A DNA stretch of 64,000 nucleotides from Sanguinoderma infundibulare (lineage: Eukaryota; Basidiomycota; Agaricomycetes; Polyporales; Polyporaceae), in assembly GCA_032821775.1 (NCBI GenBank), contig JAVLRN010000017.1, forward strand, positions 372,001 to 436,000, in the 5' to 3' direction. The notes beneath the pieces were generated by a model that was not told where the DNA came from, searched no databases, and saw only the letters and a program-made list of their open reading frames with translations. Below are positions 10,639-22,587 of the stretch, one piece after another. How positions within the stretch are numbered: the first letter of the stretch is position 1; the number at the start of each line of letters is the position of its first letter. Position numbers and translations under genes: made by a program.

Positions 10639-10945
10639 CGCGTCAGCTACCCATTCAACTTCATCCTCACCTCCGCGACGATCCCGTCCTTGCTCGCGGC
10701 CTACCTCGACAAGTTCCACCCGTCACTAACTCGCCTCGCCTCGCTGCACCTGCACAAGCTCCCGGCAATGCTCAAGACGGAGCACATGAGCTGGACGAGC
10801 GGGAACCGCGACATGGATATCGAGCACCGCCTCCGGCGTGTCTGGGCGGAGAGCATGCGGACACCAGGGCCAAGTCCAAGGTGCTCATATTCTGCAACAA
10901 GGGCACGCACATCGGGGACCTCGGCGCATACGTCGCGCTGATGAG
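10639..10945 (+). pseudogene. DEAD-box RNA helicase fragment, copy 1
   Basis: Reads YPFNFILTSATIPSLLAAY (motif III region, SAT), HLHKLPAMLKTEHMSWTSGN, DIEHRLRRVWAE and then, after a frameshift, SKVLIFCNKGTHIGDLGAYV (start of the second RecA domain). The order and wording fit mitochondrial MRH4-like DEAD-box helicases. The Walker A, DEAD and C-terminal motifs are missing. A second, differently damaged fragment of the same helicase segment lies at 47,078. Confidence 0.7.
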
Positions 10946-11566
10946 TGTGGTCGAGCCCAAACCACTTGATGTGCCAATCGTAGGCGGCGCATGCAGGGGC
11001 TCGCTTGTGGGAAGTGATACTGATCGGATCGGCGCCCGGCCAACGGTCTTGACTGGGTCTGGGCGGGCGAGTCGTCGGGAATGGACTTGGGAGATGGAGG
11101 ATTGGCGAGGTCGAGCCTCTGGTCCGTGCTCTACGGCGCTCGAGAGAGCACATAAATACTAGAGAAAGAGGGGGAGGACGGCTTCAGTATCCACCACCCT
11201 CTGGCCGGACCTCCTACTACTCACCTCCCAATGGATACCGCCCGCTGCCCTCGCCCGGCGACCTCGCCCGGCGACCTCGCCCGGCGACTTTGCGCAATGT
11301 GCGCCATCCGATTGGCCATATTCTCCCATCGCTTCTCCTGGCGTCCGAATGGCTGCCGGCCGAAGGCGGGAATGGCTGCAGGTTTGACGGTGAGTGTGGT
11401 CCCCGAATGGCGCGCATCAGACAAATGCTCACCGAGTATTGCGCACGGTGGCAACCAACGGCGGCCTTGCTTGCAGGGTCGTCGAGAACGTCGAGGAGCT
11501 GGTGAAAGATGGTGAGTACATGTCCGCGAGGTTATTGATCGGATGCGTCGCTTACGGGCTGGTCTA

Positions 11567-11697
11567 AGCACGCATGTGCGGCCATCCACGGCGACGCTCC
11601 TGAACATGTTGAACATCTCGCCGTTCCCCTACCAGATCTTCGACCAGGGCAACATCTTCTTCTGGCTTGTCCGCATCTGCCAACGGCACGGCTGAGA
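11567..11697 (+). pseudogene. Ribosomal P0 (uL10) fragment, copy 1
   Basis: A 40-codon plus-strand stretch reads PSTATLLNMLNISPF then PYQIFDQGNIFF. This is the conserved segment of the stalk protein P0 (usual form PSEATLLNMLNISPFTYG...), with about five residues lost after the PF. No other P0 exon is visible nearby. It appears to be a captured or residual fragment rather than a gene. Confidence 0.6.
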
Positions 11698-11799
11698 AGG
11701 AGCCGTGGACGCCGTGGAACACCGTAGGCGAGCAGCGGATGAGCCTGTGCCAGAGTTTGGGGCAGTACGTGTTCATGCACGGAGGATAAGAGGGGAGGC

Positions 11800-12747
11800 G
11801 AGGAGTGTCGAGAGAGCACGTGTATGTCGATAGATAGCCGAGAGTGTTTGTCCGAGTCGCAGCCAAGTGGCACAGCCGGTGATGCAGCGAGTGTCCGGGT
11901 CGTATGCGCGCGAGGGTTGGTCTGTTGGTGGGGATGCTGCATACGGTCTCAAGCTGGGTGGCGCGCGTGAGGCGGGAAATGCGCGAATTGGGGTTGGGTT
12001 GGTGTTATGCCAGTGAAGCAGGGTCGGTCCAAGTAGTTGAAGGTAATGGGAGACAAAGGTCGTAGCAGCAGTTCCAGAGTTCGAGCAGTCAAGGCGATGA
12101 GGTATGCCGGGCAAGAGTGTCATGGCAGTCGTCGACTCAAGCTTCAAGACGTGCGACGCGCTTGATGCCCATGGCGTTGAACAGGAGGAATGAGCTCGCG
12201 GATCGATCGCACAGGCAAGAATTGCGGGGACTGGGCACCAAGCGAAGAGGCTCCGCTTGCGAACATGAACGCGCATGACGTCTATGTACATATCCACACA
12301 CGTGTACACGGCGGGCGTGGGAATCGAGCGACGAGGACGTCACGCCCGCCGCCCACTGCCCAATTGCATTCGACCGCTCTGTCTCTTTCCATTTCCAGTA
12401 CTTCTCGTCTCTCGTTCCTCGGCGGGGCCATGCGCGTATCTCTCACTCGACACGCGCCCCCTGACAACACCGTCCTAGGCCGTATCACTAAACGAGCTAT
12501 GTCAGGGTGATGGGCACACGCTGCCCGCAGGAGACTGCGCGGGCACGTGGCGGGATCACGGGTGTCCAGCGCGCCCGCATTCAACTCGCGTGTGTGCCGA
12601 TCCGTCTGCTGGACCACACAAACTCTGTTCCGCATCTTGGACTCCAGCCACCATCTCCACCACCTCCTCCTCCATCTCCTCCCCGCCTCCTCCACAGACA
12701 ACGATGACGACAGCCATCACCACGACTACGCGCCGCTCTCAGTGAGC
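11800..12747. other. Upstream region of PARP, copy 1
   Basis: No gene recognised. The last 400 bp before the PARP start are rich in CT tracts and end in a CCACC/CTCC repeat, a common feature of basidiomycete core promoters. A longer in-frame opening reaches back to 12,547, but its extra residues look like translated leader (His/Leu/Ser runs), so the ATG at 12,748 was preferred. Confidence 0.4.
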
Positions 12748-15636
12748 ATGCCCCCTCGGAAGAAAGCCACCTCAGCGGATGGCACGGACGTGTCAACTGC
12801 CCCGACGCGCTCCTCAGGGTGCATGCGCGCCCCATCCGCCAACGCCGTCGCGGTCGCGGTCACGAACGACGCCATCGCGAACGGGACAACGGGCATGAAC
12901 GGCGGCGCGACAAAGAAGACGCGGGGCAAGCGTGCGCGGGACGAGACCGAATCTGGCATGGAGACGGACGTTTCGGAGAGGCCGGCGGCGAAGAAGGCGA
13001 AGGCGAGCAAGAAGAGCAAGAAGGAGCTGGACGCGATTGACGAGGACGGTGAGGGAGAGGAGGAAGAGGAGGTGGTGGTGAAGCCGGCTGCGAAGAAGGG
13101 ACGGGGGACAAAGGCGAAGGCCCCTCCGAAGGCTCGGGCGACCAAGGCTCAGGGTGCGAAGAAGGCGAAGGATGCCGATGAGGACGTCGACATGGATGAC
13201 GAGGCCGCGGACGAGGAGAACGAGGACGAGGAGGACGAGAAGCCCGCGTCCAAGAAGCCGGCGAGCAAGGCCGCGGCCAAGGGCAAAGGCAAGGCCAAGG
13301 ATGCGGCGGCCTTACCGCAGAAGATGGTACGTCGTACTCGTCCCCCCTGATTCCACCCCCAACCGCGACAACAGGTGACTGTGGTCAAACGTGGCAAAGC
13401 ACCTAGGCCTGTCGATGTCCGCTCGGGCTGGGAGATGTCCCATGAGGTGCTCGTCACCCCTGACGGCGTGTGGGACGCGACGCTCAACCAGACGGACATC
13501 GGCAACAACGCGAACAAGTACGTGCTCTCTAACGCACCGCATACATGCATCTAACGGACTCGATCGTACACAGGTTCTACGTGCTCCAGCTCCTCCACCC
13601 TCTCGGCAACAACAGCCAAGTCACGCTCTTCACCTGCTGGGGCCGCATTGGGGAGAACGGCCAGAACCAGAAGAAGGTCAGTCGGCGGAGAGGGTGCGTG
13701 TGGTGAGCAACGACTAATGGTATTCCACTCAGGGTCCGTGGTCGTATCCACAGGCCATCAACGAGTTCAAGAAGCAATTCAAGGCTAAAGCAGCAGTCGA
13801 CTGGGACAACCGTGTCGGGATGGTCCAGAAGAAGGGTACGTGTGCGTCTCGGCGGACAGAGGAGACGTTATGCTGATAGTGTGATATGCAGGCAAATACC
13901 AGTGGATCGAAAGGTCCTACGGGGATGAGGAGGAGGAAGAGGACGAGGCGAGCGTCGCTGGGTCGTCGAAGAAAGAGGACGAGAAGGTCCCCGACACGAC
14001 CTTGGGTCCCGAGCTCCAGCAGCTTGTCAAGCTCATCTTCAACCAATCGTAAGTGCTCTCCATCATGTCAGACTATCGCTCCATTGAACCCTCTCGTACC
14101 ACAGGTTGTTCGCTGCGACACTGTCATCGATGAACTACGACGCGAACAAGCTGCCGCTTGGCAAGTTTCACCTCTCGAAGCTGCGTCGCGCGAATGCTGA
14201 ATATATGCACAGGAAAGCTTGCCAAGGGCACCATCCTCAATGGCTTCTCTGCCCTCAAGGTGCTCTCCGAAGTCATTGGCCAGCCCGGCGGCGCCACCGC
14301 CACGCAGCACGGCGGATTCCGCAGGGCCGTCGAGGACCTCACCTCGCGCTACTACTCGTAAGCATGCCCCGAATCGGCATCAATACTTGGCTAACCTCGC
14401 ATGCAGCATCATCCCGCACGTCTTCGGGCGCGACCGCCCGACGGTGATCGACTCGCTGGAGCTCCTCAAGAAAGAGCTCGAGCTCGTCGACGCCCTCGGG
14501 GACATGGAGATCGCGACGAAGCTGCTCTCGTCCGCGATCCCCAAGGACGCGGCGGGTAACCTGGTGAACCCGCTCGATGCGCATTTCCGGTCGCTCGAGC
14601 TGTCGAAGATGGAGCCGGTCGTGCGGGGGAGCAAGGAGTTCGGCGCGCTCCAGGCATACACGCGCGACACGCACGGGGCGACGCACAGGCATTACGGCGT
14701 GGAGGTGCTGAACGCGTTCCGCGTGGAGAGGGAGCACGAGACGCAGGCGTGGAACGACGCGGGCTTTGGCGTATTGGATGTGGGAGAGCGGATGTTGCTG
14801 TGGCACGGCTCGCGGACGACGAACTTTGCGGGCATCCTGAAGCAGGGTCTGCGGATCGCCCCGCCCGAAGGTGAGCCCGAGCACGGTGCCCTTGGCGCAA
14901 AGCTGACGCGATCGTTTGCAGCTCCTGTGACTGGGTACATGTTCGGCAAGGGTGTGTACTTTGCAGATGTGAGTCTCGTTGATTTTATTGAAGCCTTTTC
15001 TTTGCGGTGCTGACTATCGTTCGCGCAGATGATGTCCAAGGTACTTGCATTTGCCGTGTTCGGCTTTCCGTTGCTGATGAGGTGTCCGGACGCCAGTCCG
15101 CGAACTACTGCCACGCATAGTGAGTCGCGCCTCACTTCTGAGTTGCCACCCGCCACTCACACGAACACACTCACACAGCCTGAGCAACAACACCGGCCTG
15201 CTCCTCCTGTGCGAGGTCGCCGTGAAGCCGTTCTTCGAGCAGCGCGAGGCGAACTACAACGCCGACCAGGACTGCAAGAACGCGAGTGCCAGGTAAGCTT
15301 CTTCGACGCCAGCCTCGCGCGCCTCGCTGATCGAAACTATCCTCTCTCCAGGGCGACGAAGGGTCTCGGGCGCACCCAACCTACCCAATGGCAGGACGCC
15401 GGCGACGCGCTCGAGAACGCCGAGCTCAAGGGCTGCCACATGCCCAAGGGGCCGGGCAAGGGCGTCTCGGACCCGCATGTGTATCTGGAGTACAACGAGG
15501 TTTGTACCTCTCTTCTTCATTGACGGTGTTGATGCGAGATCTGACGGAACGCCCTTCGGAACACCGTGTACAGTACATCGTTTACGACCCTTCGCAGATC
15601 CGGGTTCGGTACCTGCTGATGGTCAAGATGCAGTAG
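12748..15636 (+). CDS. PARP: Poly(ADP-ribose) polymerase (WGR-PRD-ART type), copy 1
   Basis: Fourteen exons (12748-13326, 13375-13517, 13574-13676, 13733-13835, 13892-14048, 14105-14160, 14213-14357, 14407-14870, 14922-14968, 15029-15040, 15097-15119, 15179-15292, 15352-15499, 15574-15636) give 718 residues in frame. Residues 1-190 are Lys/Glu-rich and disordered. A WGR domain follows (TLFTCWGRIGENGQ), then the helical regulatory domain (LPLGKLAKGTILNGF), then the ART domain with the full H-Y-E triad: His in LLWHGSRTTNF, Tyr in GKGVYFAD, Glu in YLEYNEYIVYDPSQIRVRYL. It should attach poly(ADP-ribose) to nuclear proteins at DNA breaks. There are no zinc fingers or BRCT domain, so it is closer to PARP2/3 in layout. 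The intron after exon 6 has a GC donor. The protein is the same in copy 2. Confidence 0.93.
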
Positions 15637-15934
15637 GAAAAGGAGACCTGCGCGGTCGGATACATGCCCGGTATATACTGTACTCGCCTCTATTCTACCT
15701 GTTTGTGCTTGTTGATGTTACAAAATTATACAATGCGACCTTAGAATGGATCCCAATCGTTTTCTAAGCCGACGGGAGACGCGCCAGGAGGTTCGTCTAC
15801 TGACGATTTCAGCGGAGCTCGGCCTCTCCATCGCGCCCAAGGCTTCTCAATCGCCGCTGATGCGGGCTTATCGGGCTTCTCGCATCCCCGAACCGGCTCT
15901 CAGCGCTCAGTCCGAGACCTCATCTGACGTCTGC

Positions 15935-15945
15935 ATATATATATA
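15935..15945 (+). promoter_or_regulatory. TATA box for synthetase copy 2
   Basis: A run of TATATATATA lies 77-87 bp before the synthetase ATG at 16,022, preceded by TGACGTC. It sits 300 bp after the PARP stop, so PARP and the next synthetase are head-to-tail neighbours with a compact intergenic region. Confidence 0.6.
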
Positions 15946-16021
15946 GGCTCATGCCCCGCAATATCCTCCCCCTCGCTCTCACCGCGTACCATATTTTGCA
16001 TTCCAGGTTCCGACTGCTGAC

Positions 16022-19014
16022 ATGACCGTATTCCACTCACCACGGACGTTCGAGCCTCCGCGCGACGACGTGACGGTCGCGCAGTTCATGTTGGACGACG
16101 TCGGCGCCGCGCGAGCCCGTCCGGCACGGCCGGCGTACATTCCTTGCTTCGTAGATTCCGAGACGGGCAAGACGATGGATTTCGAAGAGGTGCGTGAGCC
16201 TACCTGTGCCTGGTCTTGTTATTCAACTGCTGAATTGATGAGGGGTCGTGGTCGTAGCTCCGGCATCGCAGCCACGCGTTGGCCTGGTCGCTGAAAGGAC
16301 GTTATGATATTGGTGAGGCTGAAATTCTGACTTGCATCTGATTTTGACCCGATAGGCCCTCTCGAAAACACACGTCCAGGTCGGCTACCTACCTAACTGA
16401 CCTCGATGGGAGCCCCAGGTAGTCCCAGACTGGGCTCCCGTCGACGTCGGTTGGTAAACAGACCTGAAAGTCCTTTTCGAGAGGGTCTAAAACAGGTGTA
16501 CTGTGGCTAATGGCGTGCTGATGGTTTATGTTAGGTGTCGGTAGTGTAGGTTCGTGGTCTCGGTTATTCAGTTGGTGAACGCGGTAGTGAACTGGCTGTA
16601 GTTTCGGTCTTCCTTCCCAACCACATTGGTGAGCACATGTGTCTCGCATTTGTTTCAGTCGGGAGACCTAATGGGAGAGTGTCTGGTCTAGATTACGGTG
16701 TCATCGTGTGGGCAATTCATAGGCTAGGCGGCATTGTTGCGTACGTCTGTATTATTCCACTCGCAGACATGGTATTGACCGTTCTGCAGTGCACACAGCT
16801 CAACGCTTACACCTGACGAATTTGGTACGTCCTTATCGCACTGACACGCCTCGCTTCTTCTGAGATGTCTACCACAGCCTACCAAGTCGGGCTTACCGAA
16901 TCCTCTCTCATCGTGGCTTATCCAAGTAATCTTCAAGTATCCCTTTCCGTCATGAAGAAGCGCAAGATCCCTGCGAATCGACTCGTCCTCCTGGATGGCC
17001 ATCTTGCGCCGGACGCCCCCTTCCCTTCCATCGAGTCGCTCATAGACGAACACGAGAGACACTCGCTCTACGTTGAACACACCTTCAGACCCGGTGAAGC
17101 GAAGACAGCTATTGCGTTCCTGTCCTTCTCGTCAGGCACGACTGGAAATCCCAAAGTATGTTCTCATTTGGTACATTGGCGACTGGCCTCACCCCAGAGA
17201 TACAGGCAGTTGCTATATCCCATTACAACCTCGTCTGCAGCGTCCTCCAGACTGCCGCAAGCAACCTTATACACGAACAATATGCTCCTTGGAAGGATCA
17301 GCGCTTTCGACCGGGAGATAGATGTGACGGGAGTATGTGCTTGACTTGATCCTAGAAATCCAGGTTCGCTGACGTTCAAAGCGACTTCACAGCTCTGCCG
17401 ACCTACCGTAAGTCGGCCACTGGCTAGCGTGACCTATACGAGGCGGCTGACAGTGGAGCGTAGATATACTCGGCTTGGTTATAAACGTGAGTGCTTTGCG
17501 AACTTTACACTAGCAACTGAGCTCAACTCCATGATCCACCACCCAGCTTCATTTCATGCTCTACGCAGGTGTACGCACATCCACGTATCTCAGAACCGCC
17601 CCCACAGACCTAATCTAGAAACCCAGTTGACGATGATCGTCTCGAAAGCATTCGTCTTCGAAAGGTTCCTGCAGAATATACAGCGCTATAGGATCACCCA
17701 TCTGACGTGAGCATGCTCCTCCATTTCATCATCATACCCCCGAGGCCTCACACGAACGAATTACAGCATGGTACCCCCGCAAGTGGTCTTGCTCTGCAAG
17801 GTGCGCTGTTTAGCTTATGGGTGATGTATCTGATACATCTTGAGCGTTCATAATCACGATCCAGAACGCCCTGACGAAGAAGTACGACCTCTCGAGTGTG
17901 CGCTACTGCCTGATCGCGGCCGCGCCTCTCTCTGCAGAGTTGACAGCGGAACTCGTGCAAGTGTTTCCGGACGCACAGCTCGGACAAGGATATGGTAAGG
18001 GTTTTTCCACATCTTGATAACTCGTGCTCGATACTTACGCGCGACCTCGAAGGGCTGACGGAGACGGCGTGTGGCGTGGCGGGCGTGAGTCGCGGCTGAT
18101 TTTCTTCGCGCAGGCTAGCTGAATTCCCCGCCCAAGTTCCCTATCTCAAGGAAAGTGGGAATTCTCGGAAGCTGTGGTCAGCTGGCGCCAGGAATAGCTG
18201 CGAAAGTCGTGAAAGCGAGCGGCGAGCTTGCGGGCGTTGGCGAGGCGGGCGAGCTCCTCATCCAAGGTCCGAACGTGATGATGGGGTACTATCGCAATCC
18301 GAAGGCGTGAGTTCTGCATGCAATGCCGATTCGCCTGTCGACTGACGGAGGGTATACTCAGGACCGAAGAAGCGTTTGACAATGGGTAGGCCTTCATGCT
18401 CGTCTCAGGATGGAATGCACCCAAGGGTCATCCGCTTCACAGGTGGCTCCGCACCGGGGACGAGGTCAAGTTCGACGCAGAGGGCAACATGTTCGTCACG
18501 GACCGCATCAAGGTGCGTGCATCCGTCTCGATCTCTCGCTAAGCCCTCTGACGTCGCCGGGCACTGGCAGGAGCTCATCAAAGTGAAGGGACTGCAAGTC
18601 GCACCGTCCGAGCTCGAGGGATACCTGCTGAGCAACCCGGACGTGGCGGACGCGGCCGTCGTCGGCGTCCCCGACGAGTATTCCGGCGAGCTGCCGCGCG
18701 CGTACGTCGTGCTCAAGCCCGGGATCGCTGCCACGGCGAGCACGGACGGAAAACTCGCGAAGGAAGTGAAGGACAGGCTGTACCAGGTGCGTTCGCATAT
18801 TGGCCGTGTGAGCTCAAGTCCGCCTACAGATTGCTTAATTTTGTGGTCTACCGACTAGACGGTCGCGTCTGCGGCTGCGAAGTACAAGTGGTTGGAGGGC
18901 GGCATCGAGTTCATTGAGGCGATACCCAAAAGCCCGAGCGGAAAGATCCTGCGCCGTGTCCTGAAACAGCGCATCGAACCACGTGGAAGTTCTCCAGTTC
19001 GCGCGCGACTCTGA
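16022..19014 (+). CDS. 4CL-like acyl-CoA synthetase, copy 2
   Basis: The complete gene. Exon 1 (16022-16189) encodes MTVFHSPRTFEPPRDDVTVA and ends with DSETGKTMDFEE. The start is the first ATG after the TATA box. Later exons carry the same motifs as copy 1, including SFSSGTTGNPK and IPKSPSGKILRR with the catalytic Lys, and the gene ends EPRGSSPVRARL. Compared with copies 1 and 3, two neighbouring introns (about 18,388-18,440 and 18,513-18,570) are almost unrelated in sequence, while the exon between them (LRTGDEVKFDAEG) is the same protein. Exon 2 is unresolved, as in the other copies. Confidence 0.75.
16357..16485. repeat. 129-bp foldback inverted repeat, copy 2
   Basis: Same element as at 303-431, here with perfect 12-bp ends (CCCTCTCGAAAA / TTTTCGAGAGGG). 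Confidence 0.6.
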
Positions 19015-19311
19015 CGGAGGGTCGAGTTACCGTTGCTGCTGGTTACTATGTATGTGCATCGACGCGGACAGGTGACTTTGACCCCACCGAGAACTACTTC
19101 ACTGCACCACAGACCGTCGACGCGGCGCCATCAAGGGCTACTCGAGCGAGGCGCTGCAAGCACTCGACCAGACCACGGCGACGGACCTGGCCACGTTCGC
19201 ATTCTTCAAGGGCTCGAGCGCCCCAGCCTTCGGCGGACGCTGCCGGCGGTCTCCCCGTGGATCTTGCGCGAACGATGCAAATCTCCCGGATTGATCAACT
19301 GCCTCTGCACT

Positions 19312-19577
19312 CTCTGGGGAAGGTGTAGTTGAGTAGAGGGGAGGAGTAGTTCAGTCGGGGGGTACTCTCTGGGGAAAGTATATTGGAGTCGGGTGTACTC
19401 TCAAGGGGAGGTATAGTTGAGTCGAGGAGAGGTATAGTCGAGTCGAGGGGAGGTATATTGCACTCGGGGATGTGTACGCTCTAGGGGAGGTGTATTTGAG
19501 TCGGACAAAGGTGTATTGCACGCTCTGGGGAAGGTATACTGGACTCGGGGGATATGTACACTCGAGGGAACTTGAAG
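19312..19577. repeat. Minisatellite, copy 2 (one unit shorter)
   Basis: Same array as at 3246-3532, lacking one 21-bp unit near its start (19,325-19,345) and with a T-to-A change at that join. The rest is unit-for-unit the same, so a single slippage or unequal exchange explains it. Confidence 0.85.
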
Positions 19578-19852
19578 CGTACTCGACTTTGCTCCCGGAG
19601 TGCGCTTTGTGTTCTCGCATGGAACTCTCTCCGCGCACACATCAATGCATGCTAGAGTACAGGTGCATTTCGTAACCACTCCGCCGCCATCTGCGCTCGA
19701 GAGGAAACAAAGCGGCATCCTGCAAACAACGACATCGCACCTTGAAGGCCCGAGCGCCAATCTACCCTACAAGCGAGCTGCAAGCGAGCCGCGTCTCTTC
19801 TCCTTCCACCACGACCACCATGACCACCGCCATCTGGGAGAACCTGGTCAAC

Positions 19853-19938
19853 ACTTGGACTTGGACTTGGACTTGGCTCTTACAACTTGCTCACACTCAC
19901 CTCGCTCGCTATGACTCGCACTCGCACTCGCACTCGCG
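19853..19938. repeat. Two short hexanucleotide repeats, copy 2
   Basis: ACTTGG x4 and ACTCGC x4, with the same unit numbers as copy 1. Confidence 0.8.
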
Positions 19939-20209
19939 CTGGGATGGGCATGAAGAGGCTTTGGCGCATGAGGGATGCGGTACGGGACGGTTGAGATCTC
20001 GAATGTGGGCCTGAGCATGGCTCGACAGTGGAACAGCAATGGTTTGTGGTGGAGGCGAGGTTGCACAAACAGGAGTTTGAGAAGTCGAAGGACCTTGAGC
20101 GGCAGCGGCCACCGCACCCGGGCTGGCCTTGTCTTAGCCGGGAGCTCGTTGGAGTGCACTACGGTGAGTTCTTCGTTGTTCATGGGCATGGCAGCATTGG
20201 GAGCTCGAG

Positions 20210-20715
20210 TGTTCTGCTGGCTACCTCTGAGGCCGTGCTCGAGCTGCGACTTGTTGAGCATAATGAGGACGATGATGAGCATCGGGTAGATTGACTGCAC
20301 GCGTGTGTCAGCGCGCTACTCGCGTTACGAGGGAGGGACAAGCAGCGACGTACGACGATATGCGCGACGCAGGCCTCGTGGTAGAAGGACGCGACGCGCC
20401 AGCGGCTCCTGTCTTGGATGGTGGGCATCGCGTCGCGGAGTACATGGTAGACAAGGAATTCAACCTGGGTGACCCAACATGAGAAGTAATGCATGGGCTC
20501 TGGGGCAGTGGGACGCACCCATATAAGAGAGTATATCGTCCCGGACTCGACCAGGAGTGCCATCATCTTCGCGACTTGGGTGCTGCTGCCCCCCGCGCCA
20601 AGGTCTTCGCACAGGGATTGCCTCTGACTCGGATCCGTTGGGGTCACGGAAGGCGGATGGTGTGTCTGACGAGAAGACGGGGGTGATAGAGATGATCAGC
20701 CTTCCGACGCGAAGA
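20210..20715 (-). pseudogene. Rearranged membrane-protein gene fragment, copy 2
   Basis: Same inverted arrangement as at 4165-4670: minus-strand exons 6-8, then a plus-strand C-terminal tail from about 20,624. Several substitutions separate it from copy 1 (for example VLIMLNKSQLEHG against VLITLNKSQLEHG), consistent with neutral drift after duplication. Confidence 0.8.
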
Positions 20716-20998
20716 TGGTCATGTTAAACAGGAGAATACCCACTTCACCATGTGCTGATGACCCTTTGAGTTGACAGGTCCTCGACCCTTGAAGATGACC
20801 TCCGCGCAGTATCAGGAGTGCTGGGGGGTGTGGCGCATCACCTGGGGCATGGATTCCAGGGAGTGAGCACACGGAAAGTTGAGAGCCGGCACTGATGTCT
20901 CGGGAGTATCAGGAGTGCCGAGGAGGTGAGGCGAGCGCGAAGTTGAATGGACAAGCTTGAGCTCAAGCTTGTGCTGATGCTGACATCTGAGTTGACAG

Positions 20999-21337
20999 GG
21001 CCCGGAGCGTCGACCCAGTACCGAATGCAAGAGGCTGCGGTGCCAGTACCATTGAGGTGCGCGCGCGTGTGCGAGGGTCCGGTCCACGAGGAGACGTTCG
21101 GCAGGAACGCGTTCAGCATGGAGGAAGAAAAGGGCAGCCTCGACTACTACGCTGTCGCGCACAGACTCAAGGAGAATATCCCGGCAGGTGTAGCCCAGAA
21201 GACTCGATGGTCTGTCATGGATCGTGATGTGCTCAGGAGCATTGCAGGTGCGTCTTCATGCTAACAAGGATATGTCAGGTTTAGGATTGAGAAAGCATGC
21301 TGTCAGCAACTCACCGCTTTGGAATAATGACGTGTAG
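20999..21337 (+). CDS. Exons of an unrecognised gene, copy 2
   Basis: Same two-exon model as at 4954-5292 and the same predicted residues. No family recognised. Confidence 0.35.
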
Positions 21338-21838
21338 TGATACTGGTCGTAGATGTTGTCCGCGCCCTGCCAGTCGCCCTCGCTTCGAGCGTGCGGACAC
21401 AGGCGAATGGACGGATGTCGGCGAACACGGCGCTGGAGCTAGTGCTGGCTCTGGAGGGGGAAGTATCGCACTCGGAGACGGTGATTTGGAGGACTGTGAA
21501 ACACGACGTTCCGATGGTTCCGAACGGCCGGTGAGCGGAGGCTCGAACGTGACATTGCGAGGACTCTCGGAGTACAGCAACTCCGAGTGGCGCGCACGAG
21601 TAGACTCGGGCGACTGGACGTGGCGAACAGGGAGGTCGCCATCATCAGAATCAGAGCCATCCCTGCCGCCAGCAAAGTCCTGCAAGAGCGATAGGCCGGT
21701 GTTGCTGACGCCGCTCTCTGACATTGCGAGCAAGACGCGATCCGGGTTCGATGTACCGCCGGAGTAAATGCTGGAATGACGGTCAGCTGGGGGAAGCACA
21801 AAGGTGAGGAGTCCAGGACTGTCATCCAGCTGCTTCAT
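21337..21838 (-). CDS. Ser/Pro-rich exon with a DNIYDQY segment, copy 2
   Basis: Same as 5292-5793, with no amino-acid change in the Ser/Pro-rich part. Confidence 0.3.
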
Positions 21839-22587
21839 GAACTGGTCCAACCGGATCGAAGGCTCTAACGATGATCGTTGGCAGGGCTGGACATGATATT
21901 GTGCTGGGCGGGACGTCGTCAGCAATCTGTAAATAATGCGTATACGTTCAGCAATACATACAGTGACCTGCAATGTGAAGACTGTAGAGTATGGTTGCAA
22001 ACATCGGAATGGCAGCACAGGCTGGAATATTGGTGCGTTAGGCTCCGTGGTTTGCGCAAGAAATGGACACGGTGCAGGGAAAGAATGGTGGGACACTCAC
22101 AGCTTGCTGGCTGAAACAAACTGGACCTCTGACCTCTGTTCCATCCGGACCATACGACGTGTGTGTTGCCAGAAGAAGGTGCAAGCTAGGATCAAGTGAG
22201 GATGGTAGAGTGATGTTGGCAGAGAGGGTGAATGGACGGGGAGGACAGTGCAGTGGTGGTAACTGGGAGGAGGCATCTGAGTCAAACATCGATGCTCTGG
22301 AATTCGAGCGAACATCAATACGTCTGTGTCATACGAGGGAATCACATCAGAATTATTGCATGGATCATCCGTGTTTCACTTCTGGAATCCAGGCCTCAGG
22401 CTCGCGATCGGCTATAACACTCTTGGACCTCGGCGCAGTCCAGGTTCATGCACACATAAGCTCTTATCTCGGATCACCTCGCTTGTTTGCAATATTATTA
22501 GACTCAGATGAGATTCGAGATGCTAACATACGGAAGACTGTGTAAGCAAATAACCACACTATGCGGCCGCCACCACAGCGATCAGGG

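Noticed and set aside
10620..11162. 180-codon plus-strand frame over the helicase fragment
   Set aside because: Its first half is a different frame from the clear helicase reading. Only its middle (SKVLIFCNK) is real, reached by a frameshift, so it is not one protein.
14339..14884. 181-codon minus-strand open frame (and its copy at 30,384)
   Set aside because: It lies antisense to PARP exon 8, where the plus-strand reading is a conserved catalytic domain; the frame is a by-product of GC-rich codons.
16803..16830. Apparent stop in synthetase copy 2 (ACACCTGACG)
   Set aside because: It is out of frame once the flanking introns are removed; in the spliced frame the change is a silent CCG to CCT.
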